Below are positions 1 to 6,947 of a stretch of 45,762 nucleotides of DNA, in pieces (within the stretch, counting starts at the first letter, position 1; the number at the start of each line of letters is the position of its first letter). Below the pieces are notes generated by a model. That model did not search any database and was not told the DNA's origin. It was given only the letters and a program-made list of their open reading frames with translations. The translations under genes and the position numbers were made by a program. This stretch comes from an uncultured Acidobacteriia bacterium (GTDB taxonomy: Bacteria; Acidobacteriota; Terriglobia; Bryobacterales; Bryobacteraceae), in contig CAIYDY010000065.1 of assembly GCA_903925015.1 (NCBI GenBank), forward strand, positions 1 to 45,762, given 5' to 3'.

Positions 1-1625
1 ACCTGCCACGTGCCGTGGGCGCGCTCCTCCAAGTTCAGGACGCCATCGTAGATCCAGGCGTCGGAATTGCCGTTCACGGTGTTGTTGAGGCGGGCTCCCT
101 TGTCGCTGGGGGCATCCATGGTGGGCAGGCCGGCGAGGACGGCACCGATGGGGCGGTCGTCCTGCATGGCGGGCATGTAGTGGTCGATCTCGTAGGCGGC
201 GATTTTGCCATCCGCGCCGAGGCCGATCTTGACGTCGGAGTACCCGGCGGCTGACTGGGTGGACCACTGGAAGTCCTCGTCGCGCATCCATTGGACGCGA
301 ACGGGACGCCCGAGTTCCTTGGCGAGAATGACGGCTTCGTCCTCGGCACCGGCGTTGCCGCCGTTGGAGCGGCCATAGTGTCCGGGGCCGGAATAGGTTT
401 TCACCACCACATTGTCCACGGGGAGGCCGAGCATAAGCGCCAATTGGCCACGCAACGCCTGGGGATTCTGGTTGTGGGTGTGGACGGTGATACTGCCGTC
501 CGGGCGAATTTCGGCCATCGCCATGGTGGGTCCGAGCGGGGCATGCTTCATGTACGGCATTTCGTACGTGCCGGCATGCTTTTTGGGAGCCGACTCCATG
601 GCGGAATTTACATTGCCCGCGCTTTTGGCGCTGCGGCTGGTAGTGGCGGACTTCCAATCGGCATCCTGGCGGAAGTAGCGGAACAGGTTTGCGGTGCCGG
701 GGAGGCCCTTCCACGGAGACCATTTCGTGTCGCCCGCAACTTGGCGGGAGGCCTGGATTGCCTCCCACTCGGTGGGTGCAACAACACCCACCAGGTTGCC
801 CTTGACGACGACCTGGGAGTTCTGGAAGCGCTTTTTGTCCAACTGTCCGACGGAGACCAGCTTGGAGCCGAGCGTGGCGGGGTGCACCATGCGTGCATGG
901 AGCATGCCGGGGACGCGGACGTCGGTGACCCAGGTCTCCTTGGCCATCACCTTGGAGGGGATGACGCTGTTCTTGAACGACTTGCCGACGATGGAGTACT
1001 GGGCGACCGGTTTCATGGGCGGATTGCCGCTGACCACGAGGCCGAACATGCTGGTCAGGTCACCCGTAACCGGGATGGTCAGTTTGAGGCTTTGGTCCTT
1101 GACCAATTCGCCGTAGGTGCTGGACTTGCCGCCGCCGGAAACAACTCCGGCGCGGGTGGTGATTTGTTCCTTGGGGACGCCGAAACGTTGCGCGGCGAGT
1201 TCGAGAATCGCTTGGCGGGTATACGCCGCCGCTTTCCGGAGGTTGCCGACGCCGCGTCCGAGAAGGTCGAAGGTGCCGGACCCGTCCGGCGTGGTGTCGG
1301 TGTCGCCCGCTACGACGGTGGTGATGCTTTCGTAGGTGGCATCAAGCTCTTCGGCGACGATCTGGCGGTAGGCGGTGTAAACCGAGCTTTGGCCGAAATC
1401 GCATTTGCCGGTGCGGATGAGAATGGTGTTGTCGGCGTGGATCTCGATCCAGGACTCCGGCAGGCCGGCGTTCATGGAGTTGCCGGTGGTGGCGGCGGCG
1501 GCAAGATCCGCGTGGAGGAAACCGATTCCGGCAATCAGTGCTCCGCCGGTTTTCAGGAAGCCGCGACGGTTGAGTTCCGAACCTTGATTGAGCTCCAAAC
1601 CTTGGATGTTTGTTTTGTTGCTCAC
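1..1625 (-). CDS. Molybdopterin-binding subunit of a xanthine dehydrogenase/isoquinoline 1-oxidoreductase family hydroxylase (3' end outside window)
   Basis: Large catalytic subunit of a molybdenum hydroxylase that oxidises aldehydes or N-heterocycles and passes electrons to the neighbouring [2Fe-2S] subunit. About 541 residues are visible; the C-terminus lies beyond the left edge. I read the start as GTG, whose bases overlap the TGA of the upstream subunit gene (GTGA), so the two are translationally coupled. A twin-arginine signal with an NRRGFLKTGG core sits near residue 20, followed by a short hydrophobic stretch, so the folded cofactor-loaded enzyme is probably exported by Tat. Downstream residues include the GQSSVYTAYRQIVAEELDA and GTFDLLGRGVGNLRKAAAYT segments typical of the IorB-like, single-chain large subunit. 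The substrate cannot be told from sequence; the YqhC-like divergent regulator hints at aldehydes. Family assignment is firm, substrate is inference. Confidence 0.92.
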   Translation of the reverse strand, partial: MSNKTNIQGLELNQGSELNRRGFLKTGGALIAGIGFLHADLAAAATTGNSMNAGLPESWIEIHADNTILIRTGKCDFGQSSVYTAYRQIVAEELDATYESITTVVAGDTDTTPDGSGTFDLLGRGVGNLRKAAAYTRQAILELAAQRFGVPKEQITTRAGVVSGGGKSSTYGELVKDQSLKLTIPVTGDLTSMFGLVVSGNPPMKPVAQYSIVGKSFKNSVIPSKVMAKETWVTDVRVPGMLHARMVHPATLGSKLVSVGQLDKKRFQNSQVVVKGNLVGVVAPTEWEAIQASRQVAGDTKWSPWKGLPGTANLFRYFRQDADWKSATTSRSAKSAGNVNSAMESAPKKHAGTYEMPYMKHAPLGPTMAMAEIRPDGSITVHTHNQNPQALRGQLALMLGLPVDNVVVKTYSGPGHYGRSNGGNAGAEDEAVILAKELGRPVRVQWMRDEDFQWSTQSAAGYSDVKIGLGADGKIAAYEIDHYMPAMQDDRPIGAVLAGLPTMDAPSDKGARLNNTVNGNSDAWIYDGVLNLEERAHGTWQ

Positions 1626-2149
1626 TTCGCACCCCCTTTGGTCATGAGCGTTGAGGCCAGCCGCACGGCATCGACGATGGCGGAATAGCTGCCGCATCGG
1701 CAAAGGTGGGGCGACGGACCGGAGGTTGTGAACGCGGCCTTGATTTCGGGGACGGTGGGGTTCGGGGTCTTTTCGAGAAGTTCGGTGGCCTTGATCATCA
1801 TGCCGCTCTGGCAGAAACCGCACAGGGGCGTCTGTTCCTCGATCCACGCCTGCTGGACCGGGTGGATGGTGCTTTCGGCATCGGATGCGGAGAGGTGTTG
1901 CTGTTTGGCCCAGCGGGCCGGGAGACCTTCCAGTGTGGTGATTTCCTTGCCTGCGGCAGCGGAAGCGGGGGTGATGCAGGCCCGGATTTCCTTGCCATCC
2001 AGCAGCACGGAACAGGCTCCGCATTGGGCCAGTCCGCAGCCGAACTGCGGGCTGGTCAGTCCGAGCTCATTCCTGAGGACATACAGCAGCGGGGTATCGA
2101 CGGAAGACTCTATCTCGCGCTTTTTTCCATTTACAGTGACGGTCAGCAT
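1622..2149 (-). CDS. [2Fe-2S] iron-sulfur subunit of molybdenum hydroxylase (IorA-like)
   Basis: Small electron-transfer subunit, 175 residues, the usual length for this family. The N-terminal plant-ferredoxin-like cluster uses C38, C43, C46 and C58 (GCGLAQCGACSVLLDG). The C-terminal four-helix cluster uses C110, C113, C150 and C152 (CGFCQSGM and LCRC). It relays electrons from the molybdenum centre of the next gene to an external acceptor; no FAD subunit is encoded here, which matches the two-subunit IorAB type that donates to a cytochrome or quinone. It starts with ATG and is first in a two-gene operon, overlapping the large subunit by four bases. It has no Tat signal of its own, so co-export with the large subunit is likely. 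The 98 bases to the divergent AraC-type gene should hold both promoters. Confidence 0.95.
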   Translation of the reverse strand: MLTVTVNGKKREIESSVDTPLLYVLRNELGLTSPQFGCGLAQCGACSVLLDGKEIRACITPASAAAGKEITTLEGLPARWAKQQHLSASDAESTIHPVQQAWIEEQTPLCGFCQSGMMIKATELLEKTPNPTVPEIKAAFTTSGPSPHLCRCGSYSAIVDAVRLASTLMTKGGAK

Positions 2150-2247
2150 AAACCTCTCGTATTGAGCTTACGTCGGCGGGGTGCGGGGACGGTAGCCCGA
2201 TCCTTCCAGGTTCTTGCCTATTTCTCTTGCTGGCTTATGATGGAGCA

Positions 2248-3147
2248 ATGACGTCGGAATTGAGGGCCCAGTTGTGCCGGATGATCGCCAAGTTTGTGGG
2301 GACGGCTGAGCGACTACCGACCGCAGTGCCGAGACTCTCCCTGCACCGCCGGACCGGACCGACCGAGCCGTGTTCGGTCACCTACGAGCCGAGCGTCATT
2401 GTCATCCCGCAGGGGAGCAAGAGGGTGGACTTGGGACGGACGTCGTTCATTTACGACCAGTCGCGATACCTGCTGACTTCCGTGGATTTGCCGATTGTGA
2501 GCCGCGTGGTGGAGGCGAGCGAGTCCGAGCCTTGTTTGGCGATGATGCTGAAGCTGGATATCCCGCTGGTTCGGGAGTTGCTGGGCCAGGGGGAGGTCCA
2601 AGTTCCGTTGACGAGCACTTCCGATCGGCCTGCCATGGGAACGGCGGAATTGACACCGGAGATTCTGGATGCCTGTTGTCGACTGGTGGGGCTGCTGGAA
2701 CGGCCCCTGGATATTCCGTTCATCGGGGGACTGATCGAGCGTGAAATTGTTTACCGGGTGCTGCAGGGGCCGGAGGGCGCGAGATTGCGTGCCATCGCCA
2801 CTTTGGGCGACCAGAGCCACCGGACCGCCAAGGCGATCGCCTGGCTGCGGTCGAACTACGTAAAGCCTGTGAAAGTGGAGGAGCTGGCGGAGGTTGCGGG
2901 CATGGGGGTTTCGACGCTGCACCACCACTTCCGGGCCATGACATCGATGAGTCCGGTGCAGTATCAGAAGAACTTGCGGTTGCAGTCCGCACGGGCTCTG
3001 ATGTTGGTGGACGGCCTGGATGCGGCCAGCGCCGCGTTCGAGGTCGGGTATGAAAGCGCGACCCAGTTCAGCCGGGAGTACAGCCGGTTTTTCGGTCAGC
3101 CACCAATGCGGGATGTCCGGACGCTGCGGGTGGCCAACGCGGCTTAG
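2248..3147 (+). CDS. AraC-family transcriptional regulator with AraC_N domain (YqhC-like)
   Basis: DNA-binding regulator of 299 residues. The N-terminal half has the AraC_N fold seen in YqhC-type regulators (CSVTYEPSVIVIPQGSKR, then YLLTSVDLPI). The C-terminal half carries two helix-turn-helix motifs: VEELAEVAGMGVSTLHHHFR followed by YQKNLRLQSARALM, then AAFEVGYESATQFSREYSR. I chose the ATG giving MTSELRAQL; an in-frame TTG seven codons upstream has no better ribosome site, and GGAG lies just before the chosen ATG. It is divergent from the molybdenum hydroxylase operon, so it probably controls that operon. YqhC in E. coli responds to aldehydes, and an aldehyde-oxidising target would suit it, but the inducer is inference. 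No DNA-binding sites were identified with confidence. Confidence 0.93.
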   Translation: MTSELRAQLCRMIAKFVGTAERLPTAVPRLSLHRRTGPTEPCSVTYEPSVIVIPQGSKRVDLGRTSFIYDQSRYLLTSVDLPIVSRVVEASESEPCLAMMLKLDIPLVRELLGQGEVQVPLTSTSDRPAMGTAELTPEILDACCRLVGLLERPLDIPFIGGLIEREIVYRVLQGPEGARLRAIATLGDQSHRTAKAIAWLRSNYVKPVKVEELAEVAGMGVSTLHHHFRAMTSMSPVQYQKNLRLQSARALMLVDGLDAASAAFEVGYESATQFSREYSRFFGQPPMRDVRTLRVANAA

Positions 3148-3164
3148 AGTGCCAAACGGGGCGG

Positions 3165-3194
3165 TTGACACGGCGGCAAATCCTTCACTACACT
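3165..3194 (+). promoter_or_regulatory. Near-consensus sigma-70-type promoter for the small exported protein
   Basis: TTGACA (all six consensus bases) is followed after 18 bases by TACACT (four of six). The predicted transcript start falls near 3201, giving a leader of about 40 bases before the ATG. It is among the best promoter matches seen in the window and lies in the gap after the AraC-family gene. Confidence 0.55.
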
Positions 3195-3201
3195 GCCTAT
3201 G

Positions 3202-3216
3202 TGGCACCGAGTGCCA
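3202..3216. promoter_or_regulatory. Operator-like inverted repeat at the transcript start
   Basis: TGGCAC-CGA-GTGCCA is a perfect 6+6 bp dyad with a 3 bp spacer. It sits a few bases downstream of the -10 element, overlapping the expected +1, where a bound repressor would block initiation. Its right arm overlaps the second copy of the 11 bp direct repeat. The binding protein is unknown; the upstream AraC-type regulator is a possibility but its family normally uses direct repeats. Confidence 0.4.
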
Positions 3217-3241
3217 AACAAGCCTGAGGATCACCGATTTC

Positions 3242-3616
3242 ATGAAAAGAATACTTGCGTCCCTGCTTTTGGCGGGCACGGCGATTGCGACGGCTGCGGA
3301 TGCGCCTTCGATTGCGGGAAAATGGCTGCTGCATTTGTCTGTGGCTGACCGCGAGGTCAACATGACATGCACTTTCGCACGGGAAGGCGACGATCTCAAG
3401 GGCAGCTGCGGTTCCGACCGCGGGACGGCTGAGATCACCGGGAAGATCGACGGAAACAAGGTGACCTGGACCCAGAAGACTACCGGCGGCGAAAACGGCC
3501 CGATTACGCTTCAGTTCCGGGGCGCGCTCAACTCGGCCACTGATATGAAGGGGTTTGTGACCGTGGCCGAGTACGGAATCGAAGGCCAGTTCACGGCCAC
3601 ACCGGACGCGAGCTAA
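3242..3616 (+). CDS. Small exported protein of unknown function
   Basis: A 124-residue protein whose first 19 or so residues (MKRILASLLLAGTAIATAA) form a standard Sec signal peptide with an AxA-type cleavage site. The mature part reads as short beta strands: SIAGKWLLHLSVADREVNMT, TCTFAREGDDLKGSCGS, then EITGKIDGNKVTWTQKT and ITLQFRGAL. This resembles small lipocalin-like or immunoglobulin-like periplasmic folds often seen in Acidobacteria, but I cannot name the family. Two Cys could form a disulfide. The start follows a clear promoter, and longer in-frame extensions run back through it and are unlikely to be translated. It is monocistronic, with a strong hairpin downstream. Gene call is confident, function unknown. 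Confidence 0.85.
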   Translation: MKRILASLLLAGTAIATAADAPSIAGKWLLHLSVADREVNMTCTFAREGDDLKGSCGSDRGTAEITGKIDGNKVTWTQKTTGGENGPITLQFRGALNSATDMKGFVTVAEYGIEGQFTATPDAS

Positions 3617-3686
3617 AAATCCCGGAAAAACTTTGAGAAAAATCCGCCGCCCACGCACTATCTAGTTAAGCAACACGAATGCTCCT

Positions 3687-3724
3687 CCCGGGGCCACATG
3701 CCTCTCCTCCGAGTAGGCCCCGGG
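3687..3724. terminator. Bidirectional terminator-like hairpin
   Basis: CCCGGGGCC at 3687-3695 pairs perfectly with GGCCCCGGG at 3716-3724 across a 20-base loop. It sits between two converging genes, the small exported protein and the redoxin, ending 10 bases before the redoxin stop. There is no T-run on the plus strand, but on the minus strand it follows the stop of a five-gene operon, so it may end both transcripts. Confidence 0.55.
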
Positions 3725-3734
3725 CTTCCCCCCC

Positions 3735-4238
3735 TTACTTCAGCAGCTTTTCAATCTCGGCGGCCAAGCCTTCCGGCGTGATCAGCTTTTCCTCGTCAGC
3801 CTCGAAATCATTCCGGATAATCCCCATGCGGTCGATCAGGAACACGTGTGGAAAATGCACCTGCGGGTTCGAAGGTGTCACTTTCAGATACGACATGATC
3901 ACCTGGCCGCTGTCGAAGAGTACGGGCCAAGTCAGCTTGTGGTCGCGGGCGAATTTTTCCGCCATGTCGCGGTTGTCGGGCATGGTGACGATCGAAAGTA
4001 CTCCGATCTTGTCGCCGAATTTCGCTTTCGTCACAGCCAGGTTGTCTGCCAACTTGCCGCACGCGGGGCATGTTGTGGACATGATGTCCAGCACCAGCAC
4101 CTTGCCGATGTAGTCTTCCCGGTCGTGCTGCTGGTAATGGTTGTCCGCCAGGGAGAAGCCGGGCGCGCGGCGGCGGGAATAGTCCCCCGCCGCCACCACC
4201 ACGCCGGCCATCAGGATGGAAATCAGGATGGTTTTCAT
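3735..4238 (-). CDS. TlpA/ResA-like thiol-disulfide redoxin (periplasmic)
   Basis: A 167-residue thioredoxin-fold protein of the AhpC/TSA-Redoxin group. An N-terminal signal sequence (MKTILISILMAGVVVAAG) places it outside the cytoplasm. The active site is C57-P-A-C60 in IMSTTCPACGKLADN, and a cis-proline region is seen at VHFPHVFLIDR. It probably reduces or oxidises disulfides, for example on c-type cytochromes or cell-surface proteins. It is the last gene of the uvrA operon, 17 bases after the mtnA stop, and its ATG has no obvious Shine-Dalgarno, so it may depend on coupling. The link to methionine salvage or DNA repair is not obvious and may be only positional. Confidence 0.88.
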   Translation of the reverse strand: MKTILISILMAGVVVAAGDYSRRRAPGFSLADNHYQQHDREDYIGKVLVLDIMSTTCPACGKLADNLAVTKAKFGDKIGVLSIVTMPDNRDMAEKFARDHKLTWPVLFDSGQVIMSYLKVTPSNPQVHFPHVFLIDRMGIIRNDFEADEEKLITPEGLAAEIEKLLK

Positions 4239-4255
4239 GGTTCTGTTTACTCGCT

Positions 4256-5284
4256 TTAACTGTTGGCGAGCGTGCGCAGTGATTCCTCGAACGGGGCACG
4301 CGCAACGCCCTTTTCCGTTATGATAGCCGTGACGTAGCGATTCGGGGTTACGTCAAACGCTGGATTCCGCACTTCGGTGCCGGTTGGAGCCACTTGGACG
4401 CCGAAGACTTGGGTCACTTCGGAAGCCCCGCGCTCCTCAATTGGAATCAAGTCGCCGGATGACAGCGTCAGGTCCAACGTGGAAATCGGAGCGGCCACGT
4501 AGAACGGCACGCCGTTTTCCTTGGCCAGAACCGCTACCGAATAGGTCCCGATCTTGTTCGCGACGTCGCCGTTGGCGGCTATGCGGTCCGCACCAACCAC
4601 CACGCAGCCGATCCGGCCGGCCTTCATGAAGTGTCCGGCCATGTTGTCGGTGATCAGGGTGGTGGGAATGCCGTCGTGCTGCAATTCCCAGACCGTCAGC
4701 CGTGCGCCCTGTAGGAATGGACGGGTCTCGTCGGCAAACACATCTATGTTCTTGCCCGATTCGATTGCGGCCCGGATCACGCCCAGCGCAGTACCGTATC
4801 CGGCAGTCGCCAAGGCTCCGGCATTGCAATGGGTGAGAACGGTCTTGCCGTCCGGAACCAGCGGAGCACCGTGGCGGCCCATGGCGCGATTGATCTCGAT
4901 GTCCTCCACCCGGACCAGCTTGCTCTCCTCGATCATCCGCGCACTGATTTCGGCATGGGGCAAGTGCCGGATTTCCTGATAGAGGCGGTTCATCCGGTCA
5001 ATCGCCCAGAAGAGGTTGACGGCGGTTGGCCGCGTTCCGGCCAGTTCCTTGGAAATGGTCTCGACTTGGGAATCGAGGTCGGCCGGGTTGGCCTTTTCCA
5101 CACCAATCGCCATGCCCATTGCGGCGGCGACGCCGATTGCCGGGGCGCCCCGGATGATCATCGTGCGGATGGCGTCGGCAACCTCCTTGTAGTCACGGCA
5201 GGTGACGTAGGTCTCCACGGATGGCAGGCGGGTCTGGTCGATCATGACCACGCCTTCGTCGGTCCAAAGAATGGTTTCTATCAT
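4256..5284 (-). CDS. mtnA: Methylthioribose-1-phosphate isomerase (methionine salvage)
   Basis: Converts 5-methylthioribose 1-phosphate to 5-methylthioribulose 1-phosphate in the methionine salvage pathway. At 342 residues it is the normal family length. Signature segments are all present: [13 protein letters not shown] (45-57), the catalytic cysteine C153 in [15 protein letters not shown] (185-189), and the catalytic aspartate D233 in [10 protein letters not shown] followed by NKIGTY. The frame stays open far upstream through the preceding gene, but the family begins at [10 protein letters not shown], so I take that ATG. It overlaps the stop of the CPBP gene by four bases (ATGA), showing translational coupling. 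No other methionine-salvage gene is in view. Confidence 0.96.
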   Translation of the reverse strand: MIETILWTDEGVVMIDQTRLPSVETYVTCRDYKEVADAIRTMIIRGAPAIGVAAAMGMAIGVEKANPADLDSQVETISKELAGTRPTAVNLFWAIDRMNRLYQEIRHLPHAEISARMIEESKLVRVEDIEINRAMGRHGAPLVPDGKTVLTHCNAGALATAGYGTALGVIRAAIESGKNIDVFADETRPFLQGARLTVWELQHDGIPTTLITDNMAGHFMKAGRIGCVVVGADRIAANGDVANKIGTYSVAVLAKENGVPFYVAAPISTLDLTLSSGDLIPIEERGASEVTQVFGVQVAPTGTEVRNPAFDVTPNRYVTAIITEKGVARAPFEESLRTLANS

Positions 5285-6000
5285 TTTGAGCTTGTTTGAA
5301 TGGCTTGGATCAATACAGCAAGGAATGGGAGCGCGTTGTAGGCAACGTGGCTGATGGCGGAGTCCCGGGTGGAGCCGGTGATGTGCCGGACAACGCCGAA
5401 CCCGAAACCGGCGATCGTGATCAGGACCGCGCTCTGCCACATGTTGGCATTTTGTGCCAAATGCACGGCGCCGAAAAACGCCGAGGTGATCAGGATACCC
5501 GGGAAGACTCCAGCCAGCTGGATCATGGCGGGCTGCACCAAGCCCCGGAAGAACAGTTCCTCCACGACGGGACCGACTGTGACGCCGAAACCGATGATGG
5601 CCAGCCGACTGGCCCAGCCACTGTCCAGCAGCTTGTTGAACGGGGTTTCGACATCGGGAGTTCCCAGCAGCCCCTGCACCGCGAAACTGAGGAAGAAGAG
5701 GCCGAGTCCGATTCCGGCGAACGATTGCGCATGGAACGCTGTCCGGGTGAATGCCAGTGACCGTCTTAGCGGTTTCCGGGCTGCAAAACAAAATACTTTG
5801 ATCACCGTGAACATGGCCGCATAGGCCACGAACTCCTCGGCAACTTGGACGTAGCCAGTCTTGGCTTTGTCCCCGATGGCACCCACAACGGCGTTCCCAA
5901 CCAGCGCCAATGAAACAATAAAGACCGCAACTGCAACCAGAATCTCCCCGAACCCCCAGAAAGGAGTCTCCGGTTCGGCCAACACCAAAGGCTCGTTCAC
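5281..6000 (-). CDS. CPBP-family intramembrane metalloprotease (CAAX/Abi type)
   Basis: A 239-residue multi-pass membrane protein with about six to seven hydrophobic segments. The CPBP motifs are complete: E147-E148-xxx-R152 ([10 protein letters not shown]), H180 in FGAVHLAQN, and H218 with N222 in ISHVAYN. These are the residues that form the metal site in Rce1-like proteases. Bacterial members cleave or sequester membrane partners in bacteriocin immunity, signalling or envelope maturation, and the substrate here is unknown. The start is GTG, overlapping the stop of the previous gene (GTGA), and its own stop overlaps the mtnA start (ATGA). Conservation of the whole active site suggests a working enzyme. 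Confidence 0.92.
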   Translation of the reverse strand: MNEPLVLAEPETPFWGFGEILVAVAVFIVSLALVGNAVVGAIGDKAKTGYVQVAEEFVAYAAMFTVIKVFCFAARKPLRRSLAFTRTAFHAQSFAGIGLGLFFLSFAVQGLLGTPDVETPFNKLLDSGWASRLAIIGFGVTVGPVVEELFFRGLVQPAMIQLAGVFPGILITSAFFGAVHLAQNANMWQSAVLITIAGFGFGVVRHITGSTRDSAISHVAYNALPFLAVLIQAIQTSSK

Positions 6001-6947
6001 GGGAGGTCCCCTTCGATTAGAGCCGCAGCCAGTAGGGGGATCATGAGTTCATGGTGGCCGGTCAACGAGTATCCCCTGCCGCCAGACCCGGCGTGGGGCC
6101 GTTCCACGACATTCGCTCTTGGCCGGTAGTGCTGCAGAAAGTCCATGTTTACGGTGGTGAACCCGCGAACTTCGCACCCGAGATTCCGCACGCAGGACAA
6201 CGCCTTGAGGAACACTTCCGGCATCACCACGGCCGAGCCCGCGTTGATATAGACACCGCCGCCGTTCAGTTCGGCCACGATCCCGCAGAATAGGCGGAAA
6301 TCATGGTGCGCAGCAGCCCCAAGCACCGGGGCATTCACGGCAGGGTGGGTGTGGGGCGTATCGGTGCCGACGGCAACGTGGACCGTAACGGGCACATTCG
6401 AGCGCCAGGCCTGAACCAACAAGCTGGCGGGGGCATGTTCGGCTGGTGACAGGCGTTCCAAGGCTTCGCCCAAGGCCTCGCCGATGCCCCGGTCCGGCGA
6501 CAGGGCAGAATTCCACTCCCGACCGGTCTCCTCGGCTGAGCCGAAGCGCCCATCCGGCAGCACCGCTTCCACGTCCTCGCTGGTGTGGCCAGCCAGTGCA
6601 ATCTCAAAATCGTGGATGGAGGCCGACCCGTTCATCGCGAACGCCGTGGCATAGCCGCGCCGCATCAGATCGATCAATACGGGGGCTAGCCCGCATTTCA
6701 CCACGTGGCCGCCCATGCCCCAAACCACCGGTTTTCCAGCCTCCTTCGCGTTGCGGATTGCCGAGACCACGTTTCGGAAGGAATCCCCCGCCAGAATGTG
6801 GGGAAGGCTGTCGAGTAGGCCTGCGACCCCGGACCCGGGTTGGTACACCTTCGCGAAATCGGCCTGTTTGACCTTGCCGCCCCGGGCCAACAAGGAAACG
6901 GTGCTCAAACCGGACAGATCGACCGGTTGTACCTTGTAGCCGCTCAA
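5997..6947 (-). CDS. Uncharacterised deoxyhypusine-synthase-like Rossmann protein
   Basis: A 316-residue soluble protein with glycine-rich segments that look like a DHS-like NAD/FAD-binding fold: [18 protein letters not shown] (74-91), [16 protein letters not shown] (105-120) and [18 protein letters not shown] His-rich stretch, [13 protein letters not shown], could bind metal or phosphate. The characteristic lysine motif of true deoxyhypusine synthases was not seen, and bacteria generally lack hypusine. Similar proteins occur widely in bacteria without a known role, from memory. It starts with TTG, overlapping the uvrA stop as TTGA, and its stop overlaps the next start, so it is locked between uvrA and the CPBP gene. 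Gene is certain, the fold guess is moderate, the function is unknown. Confidence 0.85.
   Translation of the reverse strand: MSGYKVQPVDLSGLSTVSLLARGGKVKQADFAKVYQPGSGVAGLLDSLPHILAGDSFRNVVSAIRNAKEAGKPVVWGMGGHVVKCGLAPVLIDLMRRGYATAFAMNGSASIHDFEIALAGHTSEDVEAVLPDGRFGSAEETGREWNSALSPDRGIGEALGEALERLSPAEHAPASLLVQAWRSNVPVTVHVAVGTDTPHTHPAVNAPVLGAAAHHDFRLFCGIVAELNGGGVYINAGSAVVMPEVFLKALSCVRNLGCEVRGFTTVNMDFLQHYRPRANVVERPHAGSGGRGYSLTGHHELMIPLLAAALIEGDLP

Larger units (their letters stand above)
3147..3219. repeat. 11-bp direct repeat pair flanking a promoter
   Basis: GAGTGCCAAAC occurs exactly at 3147-3157 and again at 3209-3219. The first copy starts on the last base of the AraC-gene stop codon and the second lies at the predicted transcript start, so the pair brackets the -35/-10 elements of the small exported-protein gene. 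Such a layout suits a repressor or activator binding on both sides of a promoter. The sequence identity is certain; the regulatory role is inference. Confidence 0.5.

Noticed and set aside
291-1688. Long plus-strand open frame opposite the molybdenum hydroxylase
   Set aside because: Gly/Ala/Arg-rich composition with no family resemblance; it mirrors the codon pattern of the true gene on the other strand.
3202-3216. TGGCAC as a sigma-54 promoter
   Set aside because: The spacing between GG and GC is 8 bases rather than the required 10; better read as an operator-like dyad.
5285-5791. N-terminal extension of mtnA into the CPBP gene
   Set aside because: MtnA proteins begin near [11 protein letters not shown]; the extension lies within another coding frame.
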